From: Brachionus koreanus
Taxonomy: Eukaryota > Rotifera > Eurotatoria > Ploima > Brachionidae
Direction: 5' to 3'
NCBI GenBank assembly: GCA_016987375.1
Contig: PJRA01000160.1
Location: 2,215,498-2,279,497 of the forward strand
DNA: 64,000 nucleotides
Notes under the pieces: model-generated
Seen by the model: the letters and a program-made list of their open reading frames with translations, nothing else
The model's database searches: none
What the model was told of the DNA's origin: nothing
Program-made: the position numbers and the translations under genes
In this document: positions 13,801 through 28,500 of the stretch, piece by piece
Layout: every line of letters starts with the position of its first letter
Position numbering within the stretch: position 1 is the first letter of the stretch

Positions 13801-16800
13801 ACTGGCGAATTCAAGAAGCTCTAATCTATATGCTCCAGTCAGTGGTCAGTGAACTGAATGAATCATGCAGTCCTGACTTCAGTTACTCCAACGATGTCTA
13901 TTTAGTCAATTTTGTAGATCTCTTACCAAAAATAAAATATACGAATAAACATATTCTATCAACAACTCTTTTGGCTGTGGGGAGTTTGGGAAGCTGGCTT
14001 GAGCGAAATCCAAGTGTGCTACCCAATGCTATTTCACTCTGTCTTTTGGGTCTTAAAACTGAAGCAGTAACTCAATCCGCAAGCTTTGCTCTAAAAGACA
14101 TAATTAATGATTGTGATCTTTCTTCATTTGCGGATCAAATTATATCTACTTGTCAGGTAAGCCAAACTTATTCAAATCTTAAAATTATCTTCTTTTGGTT
14201 TTGGTTTAATTCTTCATGATAGTTCCATTTGACTCTAAATTAAATTATTTTGTTACCCACTTGACATAGAAATGATGATCATTCGTGTTAATTTAGACTT
14301 GAAGCTTCTTGTAGACAGAAAATTTTTTTATTAAAAAAATCATATTTATTTTATTTAGTTTAAAAAATAGTTTAGATAAAGCCTTATTGGAATGAAGACT
14401 TAGTCCATTCTTCCAGTCACTTGATAATTCTCTTTTAAATAAAATAGAACGAAATTGAGTTTCCTAAGGCTAAAATTGTATTAATTTTTTTTTACAAATT
14501 TAAAATACGAAAAAAAAAAACAGATAAATCGAGAGTTTGAAATCACGAAAAAGAATAAAAGAAATTTAATAACTTTAAAATATAATTTTAAGCTTTCTCG
14601 TTTCAATTTAATAACCTTTTGTTAGAATTAAAGTCTAGAAAAAATCCTGTTGCACTATATTGCATCTACAGAACTAGAAAAAAACTTTATAAAAAAAGTT
14701 ATAAGCTTTTTAAGCATTAATTTTTATTCTATCTATTTATTTTGTACAAAATTTCTTTAGATAATGACGTAACAATACCAAAACTTCAAAATTTCATTTT
14801 TCATTAAAAGTTTTCATTTTACAATATTTTAAAGAATAAAATAAACAAACAGTTAGGCATAGTATTTACAACAGTATTCAATTTTGTTTATTTTAACAAA
14901 TAGTATGATTAAAAGTTTTGAATTACAACGATGCTGAAATCAAAAATATCCGATTTCATAAAACACGCAAAATTTTATGATTCGTCAATATCTAAAATAA
15001 AAAAATTTTTTAAATCCACAATCTCAAAGCTAGAATTTCCCATCAAACTCCAACGGGTGTAAAAAATAAAAAATGGCACAAAATTATGTTTTTCACAAAA
15101 ATTTTTTTATCTAACGACTTAAGATTTTTTTTAAATAACAGTAGTTATGGTATTGAACTCCATGACGGCGTAAGATATCGATTTTAAGCTTTGAAAAAAA
15201 TTGGGAAAGGTCTAGTCCACTCTTATAGCAAATTAAACTTAAATTTTGTGCCATTTTATTCTAAACTCGTTGCACTAAATGAAGATAAATAAGAATTCCT
15301 TTTTTTCTTAAAAAAAAATAACTAAAATTCAAGTATTGAATTTTAACTTTTAAGGAAGCATTGAAAGCAGGTTTTGTGGCTCAGAATTATGAAAATCGTC
15401 TCATGTCAATAATTGGTATGTGTCTCTCAGACTTATTGATTATTGAGTATCAAAAATCAATCAATTGGTTACAAAATTTAATCGAGCCGTACATTATAAA
15501 GCTTAGCGAATTAGCTCAATTAAAACAAACAGATAAAAATACTCAATCTTTAACTTGTCACATACTTAACTTATTGTCCCAATTAATGTCCTCACTAATT
15601 CAACGACAACAAAATCATAATAGCACCGATATTATGACTGCAAACGATTCAACAGCTTCATCGGCAAATACTTCTTTTCAAATCGGAATTGGACATGGCG
15701 CAATGGTCAACTCATCCAATGACGAAAGAGCCATTGTCAATTCACTATTAATAAAATTAATTCCTATTTACAAGCAGATAATTACTCGTAATCTTTCAAC
15801 TGACCTTATTATTATAGACAAACTTTTTGAAAGCATTTCTGTAACATTGTCATCAAATATTGCTTCTAACAATCCACAGCCAGAAAATGAAATTACTGAA
15901 GCAATTTTAAATGAATTAATTCAAATGTTTTATATTCTAAATGAGAATTCATGGAGAAAATATGCGTATGAAGTATGCAGACAGATACTTATTATATGGT
16001 GGAAAAATGATAAATATAAGAATAATCTGGAAAGTTTGTTTCTATTTAGTTATCAAAATGCAATGAAATTAATGACAAGAGGTAAAAAAATAAATTATGG
16101 CATAGTTTTAAAATTTAATTTTTAATTTAAAGATATGAATTGGTTCCATGATCATACTGATGTTGTTGAACAATATTGTACATGTTTGGCCAAAGTAATC
16201 ATGATTTTTTTCCTTAAAAAAATTTATTGATCTAAATATTTAATTATAAGCTTTTGAAATCAAAATATTATGATCTATTCGAAAAATTAAACGAAGAATC
16301 TCTGGTTTATTTGTTAAAATTTGGTAAGTTCATATTTAATAATTAATTGTAAAATTAATATTTTTAAATTTAAACAAAATTTGGTTTTTGTTTAAAAAAT
16401 GGTAAAATTTTTTATTTTAAAAATAACTTTCTATTCGAGAAAAAATAGATAAAGAAAAGAGGATGTTTTTTTTAGGAAATTGTTGTTAAACATTTAATAC
16501 TAAATTGCTAAAAATTACTAAGTTTTAATGATTTTTTGAATAGTAAAATTCTTCATTTTGGCTTTATGAATCACATTACTTTAAGATCATTTTATGAGAA
16601 GGATCTAAAATTTTGTAAAAGAGTTAAGAAACGAATAATTTTTTTACTGTTAATTAGGGTTTGAATTTATGGGATAGAATAGGACTGTACTGGACTGTAA
16701 TTTTTTATTCTCTTAGTCAAAGTTAAAAAAATCTAATTTGAATTTCATTTATTGTTTAAAATGGGCCAAAACAACCTAAATTGTTTAATTTTTTTAATTG

Positions 16801-19044
16801 AGAAAAAATTAAGAAACGAGTTGAATAAACCTTCGAATAGCCAGCAAAACAGCCTTTATTTTCAAACAAAATGGATTTTGGTATCATATGTTTATCATGT
16901 TGGCAATCTTAATATCGAGCCAACTCCATTAATTTTTAATAAAATTCAGATCTGATATATGCCCAGGCCAATATTTACTTGTAATATTTTAACCATTCCT
17001 TTACTATTCCCGTACGATAACAAGGGGCATTGTCTTGCTTAAATATGAAGGCCTCGTTTTATCTCAACATATCCATTGACGGAAGTAAGCTGTTTCTGAA
17101 AATATTAATGAATCTGTGAGAATTAACTCTTCCATCAAATAAAGAAAAAATTCCTGGACCGCATTGGCAATACAGCATCAAATTCCAATAGAACCACTTC
17201 TTTGTTTTTTCTCTTAATAAAACAATTATTATGCTCTTCTGACGAGATCCTTCTTATCCGATTTTTACTATTGTTTACTTCGATGCTCATTTCGTTACTA
17301 AAAATTATTTGCCACTATCTAGCCTTGTTCCATAATTTCACATTGAAGCAAAAAACTTTTCTAGTTTTTTTTTTAAGATTTTGTTAGTCTTGTTTTTTGA
17401 ACCAAATATTTCCACTCAAGCATTGTCTCTTAACACTAGAAGCACCAAACGAGTCATTTTGACTCGTTTGAAAAATTTTTAAATCCTCATATCTTTTGAA
17501 TGGATTTTTCAAATAAATATATCTTTTTTGAATTATGTAGATTTTAAAATTTTCTCTAAAAAATGATACTACTTTATAAAATTATTTTAGATTTTTTATA
17601 AAATATTTTTGAATTAAAAAAACCTGAAAAAATGCTTGGTGCTTCTAGTGTTAATATCTCATTCTAACCAAAATGAGCCTGATGCTTTTCTGTCATTTGA
17701 AATTTTCTATTTATAGGCTAGGATATGTGATAACGGAGTTCAATTTTTTTTTACTATACGGACTAATTGATGATCACCTTGCTCAGTTGAAATATTAAAT
17801 CTTCAAGAACTGCCACAATCATAGTATGAATTTTTTTGATTTTTTCGATCAATAATAGTCTAAATGCATGATGATTTAGAACTATTAAGATCATTATCTA
17901 TTTTGAAATATGATTTTTCGTTTTACTGATGAACAACGGCTTCTAATTTTGTCCAGAATAGTGTTATGGAGTTTAAATCAGCATTTTGTCTTCAAAAGCT
18001 ATTTAACTTGTTTCAAAATTATATTATGATAGTAAAATTATAATTATTTTTATAAATATGTTCAAATTAAAACTTATTTAACGCGGTTGCGCTTGTCGTA
18101 GAGAAAAAAGAAGAAAACTTTTAACTTTTAACGACTTTGATCTAAGAGAATAAAAAATTTCAAAATTTCTTCTAATTTAGAATCCTATCCCATTCTATTA
18201 AATTCAAGAACAAATAAACAGTAAAGATTTTAAATTTCTTAGTTTAAAACTATATTCAAATGTTCAGTGTTTTATCTGAAGTTAATATGTAAAAATTTTA
18301 GACACTAAAAATTTAAATTTTAATTATTTTTTTGATTGAATAAATTAGAAAATAAACAAAAAAAAAGTATTAATAAATTTAATTTTAGCTCAACTTGGAC
18401 TACAATTACCCGAACAATACACTCTAAGAGCAGTGGCAACATTTATTGTAAGCTTTTTTCTCTGAGATAACCATAAAATTTATTTACAATTGAAATAAAA
18501 TTCAAATTTTAAAGGAAGAATTTGTAAAATTTACTAAGATTAAAAATAATCTGATGGAATTTTTAGAGCAGAATTCGCAAAGTTTAATGCACATAATTAT
18601 GATAGTAAGTTGCATTTTAAAATATTTTATATATTGATTTTTTTTCTAGGGAATTAGCGGAGCATTACCTCGACACTTAGTGGATATATTATCAGGAATA
18701 TTGTATATATTTGTTAAAGAATATCCACAATTAACCAATAGCATACTAAATCAAATTTTAATAAAAAATGATTTTCAGCCATACGGCATTACTCAACAAT
18801 CAGTTGTTACAGGAGAATCTCAGACAACAAGTTTACATCTATCTAAAGAACAAAAACAAGGATTTGTGAAGTCAATTCTTAGGTAAGAATAAAAAAATTT
18901 GATAAAAAAAAAATATTTTATTTTTTTTTTTAAAGCGAATCCAATAATAAAAGAAAATTTAAAGAAATTATCAGTGAATTTAGTTTAACTTGTAGAGGAC
19001 TTATAAACACTCAATATGCTAAAGAAACAAGCCATAAATATTGA
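10846..19044 (+). CDS. IPO13: Importin-13 (karyopherin-beta family), 1045 aa
   Basis: Nuclear transport receptor of HEAT repeats. In animals it imports UBC9 and MAGO-Y14 and exports eIF1A. Thirteen exons with matching phases: 10846-10890, 11516-12336, 13080-13164, 13221-13352, 13401-13481, 13536-14156, 15355-16081, 16133-16194, 16251-16323, 18389-18447, 18515-18604, 18650-18882 and 18936-19044. The short first exon ends in ENAEK and continues into the IPO13-like QLDQWLKSAQNSSEAW, FYGASCIYNKVSKHFSDVP and SDVPTDQYDTLK. Later landmarks are FWYSLQDTLLG across the exon 5/6 junction and FKEIISEFSLTCRGL at the C-terminus. Human IPO13 is 963 aa. The extra length sits partly in a Ser/Thr/Asn-rich loop in exon 7. 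Introns 2, 6 and 9 are long, and intron 9 (16324-18388) is filled by transposon remnants. All the others except intron 1 are under 80 nt. Confidence 0.95.
16647..18221 (-). mobile_element. Decayed Tc1-like transposon in IPO13 intron 9
   Basis: On the minus strand, 17330-16900 gives frameshifted but clear Tc1 transposase pieces: IIFSNEMSIEV, then a GPGIFSLFDGRVNS stretch, then FIFKQDNAPCYRTGIVKEWL (the QDNAP motif), then WPGHISDLNFIKN in place of the usual WPAQSPDLNPIEN. The outer ends look like degenerate inverted repeats. CTGTTAATT... begins at 16647 after a TA, and ...AACAG ends at 18221 before a TA, and both arms share TTGAATTTA and GGGATAG blocks. The 1575-base length includes a younger 217-base MITE at 17434-17650. 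Stops and frameshifts make it inactive. Confidence 0.75.
17434..17650. repeat. TTAA-flanked MITE, copy 1
   Basis: A 217-base element with terminal inverted repeats CACTAGAAGCACCAA / TTGGTGCTTCTAGTG. It is flanked on both sides by TTAA (17430-17433 and 17651-17654), the target duplication of piggyBac-type transposases. A subterminal palindrome (AAACGAGTCA...TGACTCGTTT) lies at 17446-17468. It has no coding capacity. Related copies are at 39957-40162 (inverted) and 45746-45978. Confidence 0.85.
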
Positions 19045-21343
19045 TTTAGAATCGATATAACTTAAATTATTTATTTCAAGATTTAATTTTTGACATGATC
19101 TAATTTAATTTTTTATTTGATTTCCAAAATTTTAATTTAATTAATCTGTTTAATTAAAAAACAATGAATTTTTTTCTGCTAAAATAAAGAGTTTTTGAAA
19201 TAGATTCAAAAATCCTAAAAATTTAATTTTTTTCCAAACAAAATTAAATAATAAATCTAAGAAAATCTGTAAAAATTCTCGATTAAAATATTGATACTTA
19301 TTTAAAGCAACATTGCTTTTTGGAATTTTAAAAATTTTAGCTCTATAAATTTCATGCTGTAAGCGAAGTTTTTGCAAACGATTCAACCTGGTGAACAAAT
19401 GTTGAAATTTCTAGACTTTTCGGGTGGCTATGATGAAAAAAGTCTAATGCAAAGAGAAATTATCTATTAATATCAAATCAATGCTAAATTATTTTATTAT
19501 CAACAAATAAAATAAAACTAGTAAATTGTTGCTTAATTTAAGAAATAAATGTAAAAAACTAATGATGAAGCATTATGTTGAATCATAAAATTTTGAGTTT
19601 TTTTAAAAAGCTGGGTATTTTAGCATCTCAATAATTCTAAACGCGTAAAATATGTGAAAATGTGATTAAAATAAATTTCAAAATGATCTGCCTACGGCTT
19701 TTGAGAGCAACCCGAAACTTAGTACTCGCCAATTATCAAATGATCTTTACGCATAACAATAGCCCAAAAAAGAATAAACTAAAGTTTATAATCACATTAT
19801 GGAATTTGAACTTTATAATGCTAGCAATTAAAATATCAATTCTTTTTTTCAAAAAAAGTCGACTTAGAAGAAGATATATTAAATTCTATTAAATCTTTTT
19901 GAACATCAAAGATTTCAGATTTTTCGGTAAAAACATTAAACAGATAGACAAAGATTTGAATTGTTCATGTTAGTACAGAATTTGAAATTGATCTTACTGA
20001 TGAACTAGTATTTGAAAATGGGCTAAGAAATTTAAAATTAAAAACGATCAAAAAACATTTTTCCTAATAAGCGACTTTTTTAATTAATTTCGGTCTGATT
20101 TATTAAAATAAAAATAAATTTCATACAAAATTAAAAAAAATTTCTCGAAAAAAATAAAATTCCATTTTTTATTGATAAAATAATAAAATTTTAATTTTTA
20201 TTCTTAAAGTAAATTTGGTAATAAAATAAGAATTGTTATATTTTTTAAATTACTATCAAATAAATTTCAGATAATTCAAATTATTTTTTTTCAACTTTTA
20301 ATTCAAAACTGATAAAAAATCAATAAATGTTCATGACTTATAAAAACATATTAACACTTCATTGAAATACTACTTTGAATGAATAATAAATAATAATAAT
20401 GTTAAATAATAATCCTTACAAAACAAGTATCATTTGAACTAGAACCATATGTATCAAAAGCTTCATATGCTGTATTTTTTTGATAACGTGTTTGGACTAC
20501 AACCAAAATCAAAAATAAACCTGATTAACTGCTCATTTTTGAAATATGTTAAATCAGAGTCTTTATATTTTACAAAAGTAAAAATCTATCATCAATAAAT
20601 TAATTTTTCTTAAAGAAACCAAAACCAAGTCAATAACTTTTTGTAAAAATAAATTTGAATGCTAATGAAATAAACAATATATAAATCTCTTAATGCAAGT
20701 ATTTTTTTAATTATGGTAATTTTGAATATAAATTAAACTTATATATAAACTTTAGAAAATAACGATAAATATTTTGAATATAGAAAAGCATAAAAATTTA
20801 ACCTTCATTTTTTTTCACTCACAAAATTTTTTACATTTATTAAAAAAAGTGGATTTTTTTTAAAGTAAGATTTTTGGTATTTAATAATTAGCTTTTAAAA
20901 GCGTTAAAATTTAAATTTATAAAATAATTTTAATTTAAATAATAAATAAGTTAGATCAAATATAAAATAATATTTGAAAATAAAAATTTTATTGTTTTAT
21001 GATTTTTTTTATTAAACGATTTGATAATTGAATAATGAAACTAGGTATAAGATATTCATTTTAGTGAAATTAAGTCATTTTTTAAATAAAATAATAATAT
21101 AAAATAAAACATATCATTTAGAGATTTAAATCTAATTTAAGACTTTAAAAAGGTATAATTTTATATAGCTCTTAATTAAAATAGATTTCTATTATTGCAA
21201 ACAAACAACATGAGTTAAATAGCTTTTTTTCTTTTAACGAAAATTTCATTTTACAAAAATTAAACATTTTTAAAGCGAAAGAAAAATTAAAAGAAAATTT
21301 TTTTTAAAAACACTCAGGATTTCAAACTATTTCCCAGCCAATA
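19045..21343. other. Intergenic between convergent genes, no convincing gene
   Basis: About 2.3 kb between the 3' ends of IPO13 (+) and BTBD10 (-). It is very AT-rich. One minus-strand open stretch (about 19150-19412) has protein-like residues but no ATG and no partner exon that I could find. The rest shows nothing. Confidence 0.4.
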
Positions 21344-22991
<1,648 letters not shown>

Positions 22992-25900
22992 TATTAATTT
23001 AATTTATTTGAAGCATTAATTTTTTTTTTCTAAAAAAAAAAATAATTTTTAAATCAATATAATTGAAATTTTATTTGAATTCAAACAAAAAAAAAACAAA
23101 AATCAGTAATTACATGAAAGGAAAAAAAAATCCGAAATCTTAATCTTTTTTAATGATCCAACCAATTTTATAATGTTCAGTTATAATTAAAAAAAATAAA
23201 GGTTCTGTCACGTTTAAATTCATTTGATTCGAATATAATTAGAAAATTATTCTATTCAAATTAGACATTTAGTAAAAACAATAACGATAATTATTAAAAT
23301 ATCTTTCTTTATTATATGAATAAAATTAATTTTTTGTCATCATTAAAAAAATTTTACAGCTATTGGTAAATATTTTAAAATGATTTTGAACTAAGAACCT
23401 AATTTTTTTTATTCATTTTAATAGCTATTTAAATTTTCATTGATCTGGAGATAAATTAAAAAATATTTGGCTTTAACTTTAAGCCTTAAAATATCTATAA
23501 AATAAATTTTTTTTCTTATAATTTTGTTTTTATTTAGAACCTTCTTGAATATAAGAAATAAAAAATTTATTCAAGTGCTCTTAGATAGATATTTAATTCT
23601 AAATAAAATTTTCTATGAAAAAAAAAACAAAATTAATTATCTAGCCTCTAAGATTTATGTTGTTTAAAAATAAAGTTGTCCAATTCGCATTGACCACTTC
23701 TCATTCTAATATCTAGGTCCTATCGTAGCGTTCAAATTTTCGCTTACAAAATGAAAATTTCGATGCTAAATTGAGCGCATATCGTTTGGGTCCAAATTAT
23801 TGTTTACTCACTAGACATGTCCTTTTCGATCGATCGAAATTAATTTCGAACATAGAAATATTCCACAAGTTTATTTGATACCTAAAAGCTATGTATTCAT
23901 ATATTTTAATATATTTTTCATAATTTATATTGAAATTTTAAGATTGAACATACGAGGGAGGAAAATTTTTATAATTTGTTTTCAAAAAGAAAGGAGAAAA
24001 GAATATGTACATTATTAAATACAGCTGAGCGTGATGATTTTTTATAAACAATATTAGGAATTCGACAAAATTCTGCCACTGTATGTATAAATGCTTGATT
24101 AAGTGCTGATTTTTAATGGAACAAAATTAAATAATTTTGAAATAAATCATTCTTCTTTTAATTTCTATTAATTATATTAATGTAATTTTAAACCGTTCTT
24201 CGGTTGCTTTCATATTAATTGATTTATTTTTTGGTTAAAAAATACCATTAAAATAGAAAAAAACTTCTTTGTTATTTTGTTTTTAATGATAGTTTTAAGC
24301 AGTTAAACACAATACGAGCAATTTTTAAATACTTTTAATGAAAATTTAAAAAAAAAAATCTGTTTTTATCCATCTCTAGCAATTGATTTAATTATTGAAA
24401 TAAAACTAATTAAAATTTACAGGTATAAACTATTTCTAAATGTATCAAAAATCTAAATCTTCAGTTGATCGTTTAATTCAATTTTTTAAATTTGCAAAAT
24501 TGCGCTAGACTTTTAAAATAGCTTGAATTTCAAGCCTTTTTTTATTAAAGCAACTTTATCCAATATTTAGATTTTTTAATCTTGATAATTCTGAAATTTT
24601 CCAATTCAGGTAAGACTTTCAAATTCATTCATAAATTAGAAAGAAGCAACAAAGTTTAAAATTAAATTTAATTCCTGAAACTGATTTTCCTTGAATTTTG
24701 GCGCAGCTAGGTGCTTTTTGTTTAGAAAAATATGTTTAGAAAAAAGGGTTTCTCATTTATGTTTAGGAATTTAAAATACTAATTAATCCTGAATTTTCAA
24801 ATAAGTCTTGAATAAGAACGCTCTTAAATATTTTATTAGTTTGAATAAAGAAAAACAGGATTTTATGGAAATTCAATTAAACAAAGCTACAAATTATCTG
24901 CATTATTTTCATTTAATGTTAAATTTCAAAGTGAAGAGCTAAGCTCATAACTTGAAAACATTAGGAAACTTGTTTTCTATTAATTATATAAACATGGTAT
25001 TTAAATTTGGTATTTTTCTACCAATATCAAATTTGTATACCGAGATGAAATTAAAATTGATTTAAATGTTGAATTAATTCAAAAAGTTTTATTAACCAAG
25101 ATTATTTTCGGAATAAAATTCACTAAAGCATGTAAATTAAATCTTTTTTAGCACGCCAATTAATGACACTAGAATAATTTTATATTATATTTTCATTTTT
25201 GAAAAAATTTCTTATACATTTATACTAATTTTAAACAAGAATAAATAAGTAACTTAAATTTTTTTAAAATTAATATTTAAAAAAATAGATAATTTTTATG
25301 CTGGTCACAATTTTTCATTTTGTGCAAAAAATTTCACTCAAACCGATTTTCTTTTTTTTTTTCTTATTCACTCCTTGTGGTGCATAGGTTCATTACTTTT
25401 GAAATTCACTCAAGTCGATCTTTCGGCTTCACCCGATTTTATATTTTCATTCAAAAATTCTATCATAATTCTTATCTAATCAAAATCTTATTTTTTATTT
25501 TTATCACAATATAAGCTTATTTATTGATTTAATGATTCATCCTGAAATCAGATTTATCAATTTTATTAGAATATTAGATGGAGTCATCGCCTGATTTATC
25601 ATTCTAAAGGTTCACAATTTTTTTTTAAATTTTTTGAGCTATTTATGGGCGCAATGAAGCCTAAAAAATAAATAAATATATGCTGATAATTTTGAAATTT
25701 AAAACTAAAACTAAAAAATAAATTTTTCATAAAGTTTGAAAATTTTTATCGTGGATCCATTTCTAATTAAATAGAAATTCAGTAAAGAAAAAATGCTACT
25801 TGACAATCGAAAACATGAACATAACCGAAAGCTGTTAGACAAATCGAATATTTTTAGCACTTAAAAAAGAACCAGGTTAGAAATAGGCAATAAAATTAAA

Positions 25901-26534
25901 TTAGCATATGAAAGAAAAATATTATTTTAATAAAAGCAATATTTAAAAAAAAATTTATATAAAGAAACCTTTGAATTTAGAAAAAAAACTAAATGCTAAA
26001 AAATGATCTAATTGGAAAAAAATTAGAAAATTTAGATAAGTTAAATATTAGAAATATTATTAAACAATTTTTTTAGATTGGATTTAATTTTTTTAGATTT
26101 CTGCCTTAGACTTTTAGGATCGAAATCTTAGATTACTTTTAATAAAACTTAATCAAAAAAGTAAATCCTAAATAAAAAATTTCTCTTTAAAATTAAGTTT
26201 AAACTATTAAAGAAGCCAAAATTTTTATTGTTAACAAATTTAGCATTTTTTCAAAAGCAAAAATAAATTAAGTATTAACATTTTATATTTTATAAATAAA
26301 TTCTTGAATTAAACCAAAAAATTTTTAATATTTACGAGATCTTATATCAAATCAATCTCCAGTGTAACAAATACTTTTGTAACCAGATATCAGTGTTAAT
26401 TAAGTTTTTTATTATTGAACATATAAATAGAGTTGACGATTATAGAGGTTTCTTTAGAATGTTTTTTATTAATAAAAGAAAAAAAACATTGATTTATTTT
26501 ATTAAATCAAAAAATTTAATAATAATTAAATTTA
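22992..26534. other. Intergenic, no gene seen
   Basis: About 3.5 kb of AT-rich DNA upstream of BTBD10, so its promoter should be near 22992. A less AT-rich patch at 23690-23850 (containing a GATCGATCGA run) could be regulatory or transcribed, but no function can be read from it. The open stretch at about 25320-25510 is phenylalanine-rich and looks like chance. Confidence 0.4.
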
Positions 26535-26681
26535 TCAATTCTTACTACCACTTTTGCTTTTAATATTTTTTTTTCGTTTGAAATTTTCTGTCTTGTTCAC
26601 AATTGAGTCACAAGGATCATAAAAAAAATACAATATCAAAATCGAAAGAACTGATGAGCAATATAGAAATATTGATATCAT
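26535..26681 (-). CDS. Candidate 48-residue single-pass membrane protein
   Basis: Short ORF from an ATG at 26681 to a TGA at 26535, too short for usual ORF cut-offs. The N-terminal 21 residues are hydrophobic (ISIFLYCSSVLSILILYFFY). A DPCDS turn follows, then a strongly basic Lys/Arg/Ser tail. That arrangement fits a small integral membrane protein with a cytosolic basic tail. A possible acceptor (TTTTAG) lies just upstream at 26687-26688, which would fit a 5' UTR intron. I do not recognise the family. Composition contrasts with the surrounding stop-rich DNA, but chance cannot be excluded. Confidence 0.35.
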   Translation of the reverse strand: MISIFLYCSSVLSILILYFFYDPCDSIVNKTENFKRKKNIKSKSGSKN

Positions 26682-28500
26682 CGTTTCTAAAAATCAATAG
26701 TATTTATTAAATATTTAATAATTTAATTATAGAAAAAAAAATATACAATAAAATTTTTAATAAAATAATTTAGTAATTTTAAAATTTCTTTTTACCAAAG
26801 TTCATTTAACTTAATCTTAACTAATTTATTACATTTGAATGTTTAATTTAAAAATGAAAATTAGCTATCAGACAGAACGCCTTCCAAATTTTAACTTATT
26901 AAATCCAATTATTTACAAATATTCTTAGTGGTAATTTAATTTAATATTTTAAATTAGAGGTAAATTTAATTAGAATATTTAAAGTTTTATTAATTAATCT
27001 TTTGATAATATTTTTTTGTTAATCATCTAATTTTTTTTCTTAAAAATTAAATTAATTTTCATATTGCTCTTTGGGTTAAATCATAATTTTACATTTAGAT
27101 TCAAAAATTTCTAAAATATGCTTCCTAGTTGCAACATATGGTCAATTTTTTTTTAAAAAATTTAATTAAATATGTAAATTGATTACAAATCTCAAATGTT
27201 AAAAATTCATGAAATTTTGAAAACATCTAATGAATTCAATTACCATTAAATATTGTAATAATATTGTAATCTATAGTTTTAAAAATTCTCTAAAAAACAA
27301 ATTTTAACGAATTATTTTGGTAAAAAAGATTTAACTTTATTCCAAAAATTGATCTTAAAGGTTGAAAATAAAATTTTTTCCACACATTAATTTAATTAGT
27401 TTTGCTTGTCTAAATAATTTATAGTTATAAAATAATAGGGCATTTAAAAACAGAAATCAATGAAATGGAATAGATGTATTTACGATAAATTAAAATTCAA
27501 TTCTTAAAGGAATTAAAATTAATTATACTAAATACTTTAGATCTAAAAATTCATTGCTTGTATGAACATTTTAAGAACATTAGTTTTACATAAAAATTTA
27601 ATTTTAAAAGAAAATAAAATTAGATATTAAACAAGTTTAATAAAATTGAAGCATTATTTTGAATATTAGGAAAAATCTTGATTGCAATTTCAAGTACTAA
27701 TTTTTACTTGATTAGTTAGAAAATTGAAGTATCCTACAACACGATACAACAGAAAATAATTGTTTTTAATTTTAAATAGTTTTTTTTTGTTCTTAAAATT
27801 CTTAATTTATAAAAAAAATATTTTTTATTTTGAAATCTAAAAATAAAGTTTATTAGGTAAATGTTAAATATCAAATTTATTTTAAAAAATTTATTAACGG
27901 AATTTTTATGCAAGCATTCTTTGATAAAGAAGTCTTAGGAGATTTCGATTGAAATTAACTTATTAAAAGTAATTAAATAGAAAATGTCAAAATTGAATTT
28001 CTTTTGAAAACTTATTTTTTCATTTTAAGATCAGTTTAATTTTGAATATTATCTTTAAATAATTAAAAAATGTGTAGACTGATAAACTTGGAATTCAAAA
28101 AGCAATGTTTTTGCCAGATGCATAATTTTTCTGTTCATACAAAGCAAATGAAGGGTAAAATTTATTTAATTTAAAAAATATAGTTTGGGGTTAAACCCGG
28201 GCAGTTTGGAATGGATATTAGTCCTTCCTTTCAGCCGCCTTGAAAAAAAAATTTGCTTTTAGTAATTTTTGAAATAATAGTAAAATCGGTAAATAATAAT
28301 TAAAGTAAAAATAATAAGGATGGTAGGGTAAAATGTTGAACCAGAGTGCTATTTGAGAGCTTTTGTGGACTTTATATTAAATCCGGAATTAGTCTTCAGT
28401 CCAGCAATATAAAAAATAATTTCATGAATTAGACAAAAACAAATCAATATGTTATGATTTCATTCATCTATGTGAGATTATTCTAATTGTTTTTACATTG
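26682..28500. other. Intergenic, no gene seen
   Basis: AT-rich, stop-dense on both strands. Near 28186-28250 there is a short GC-richer patch (GGGGTTAAACCCGGG) just before retrotransposon remnants. It may be the eroded 5' portion of that element, but I cannot show this. Confidence 0.35.

Noticed and set aside
19150..19412. Minus-strand open frame of about 82 codons beginning with RLNRLQKLRLQHEIYRAKIF
   Set aside because: No ATG, a stop directly upstream, a second half of low-complexity Phe/Leu/Lys, and no partner exon found.
819..19614. The short string AAGCTGGGT recurring near 820, 4729 and 19608
   Set aside because: Nine shared bases with unlike flanks; expected by chance at this scale.
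25320..25514. 64-codon plus-strand frame in the gene desert
   Set aside because: Phe/Ser/Ile-rich translation of T-rich DNA, no ATG, no context.
28186..28250. GC-richer hairpin-like patch considered as a tRNA
   Set aside because: No tRNA A/B box arrangement and no cloverleaf could be drawn. No tRNA or rRNA was seen anywhere in the window.
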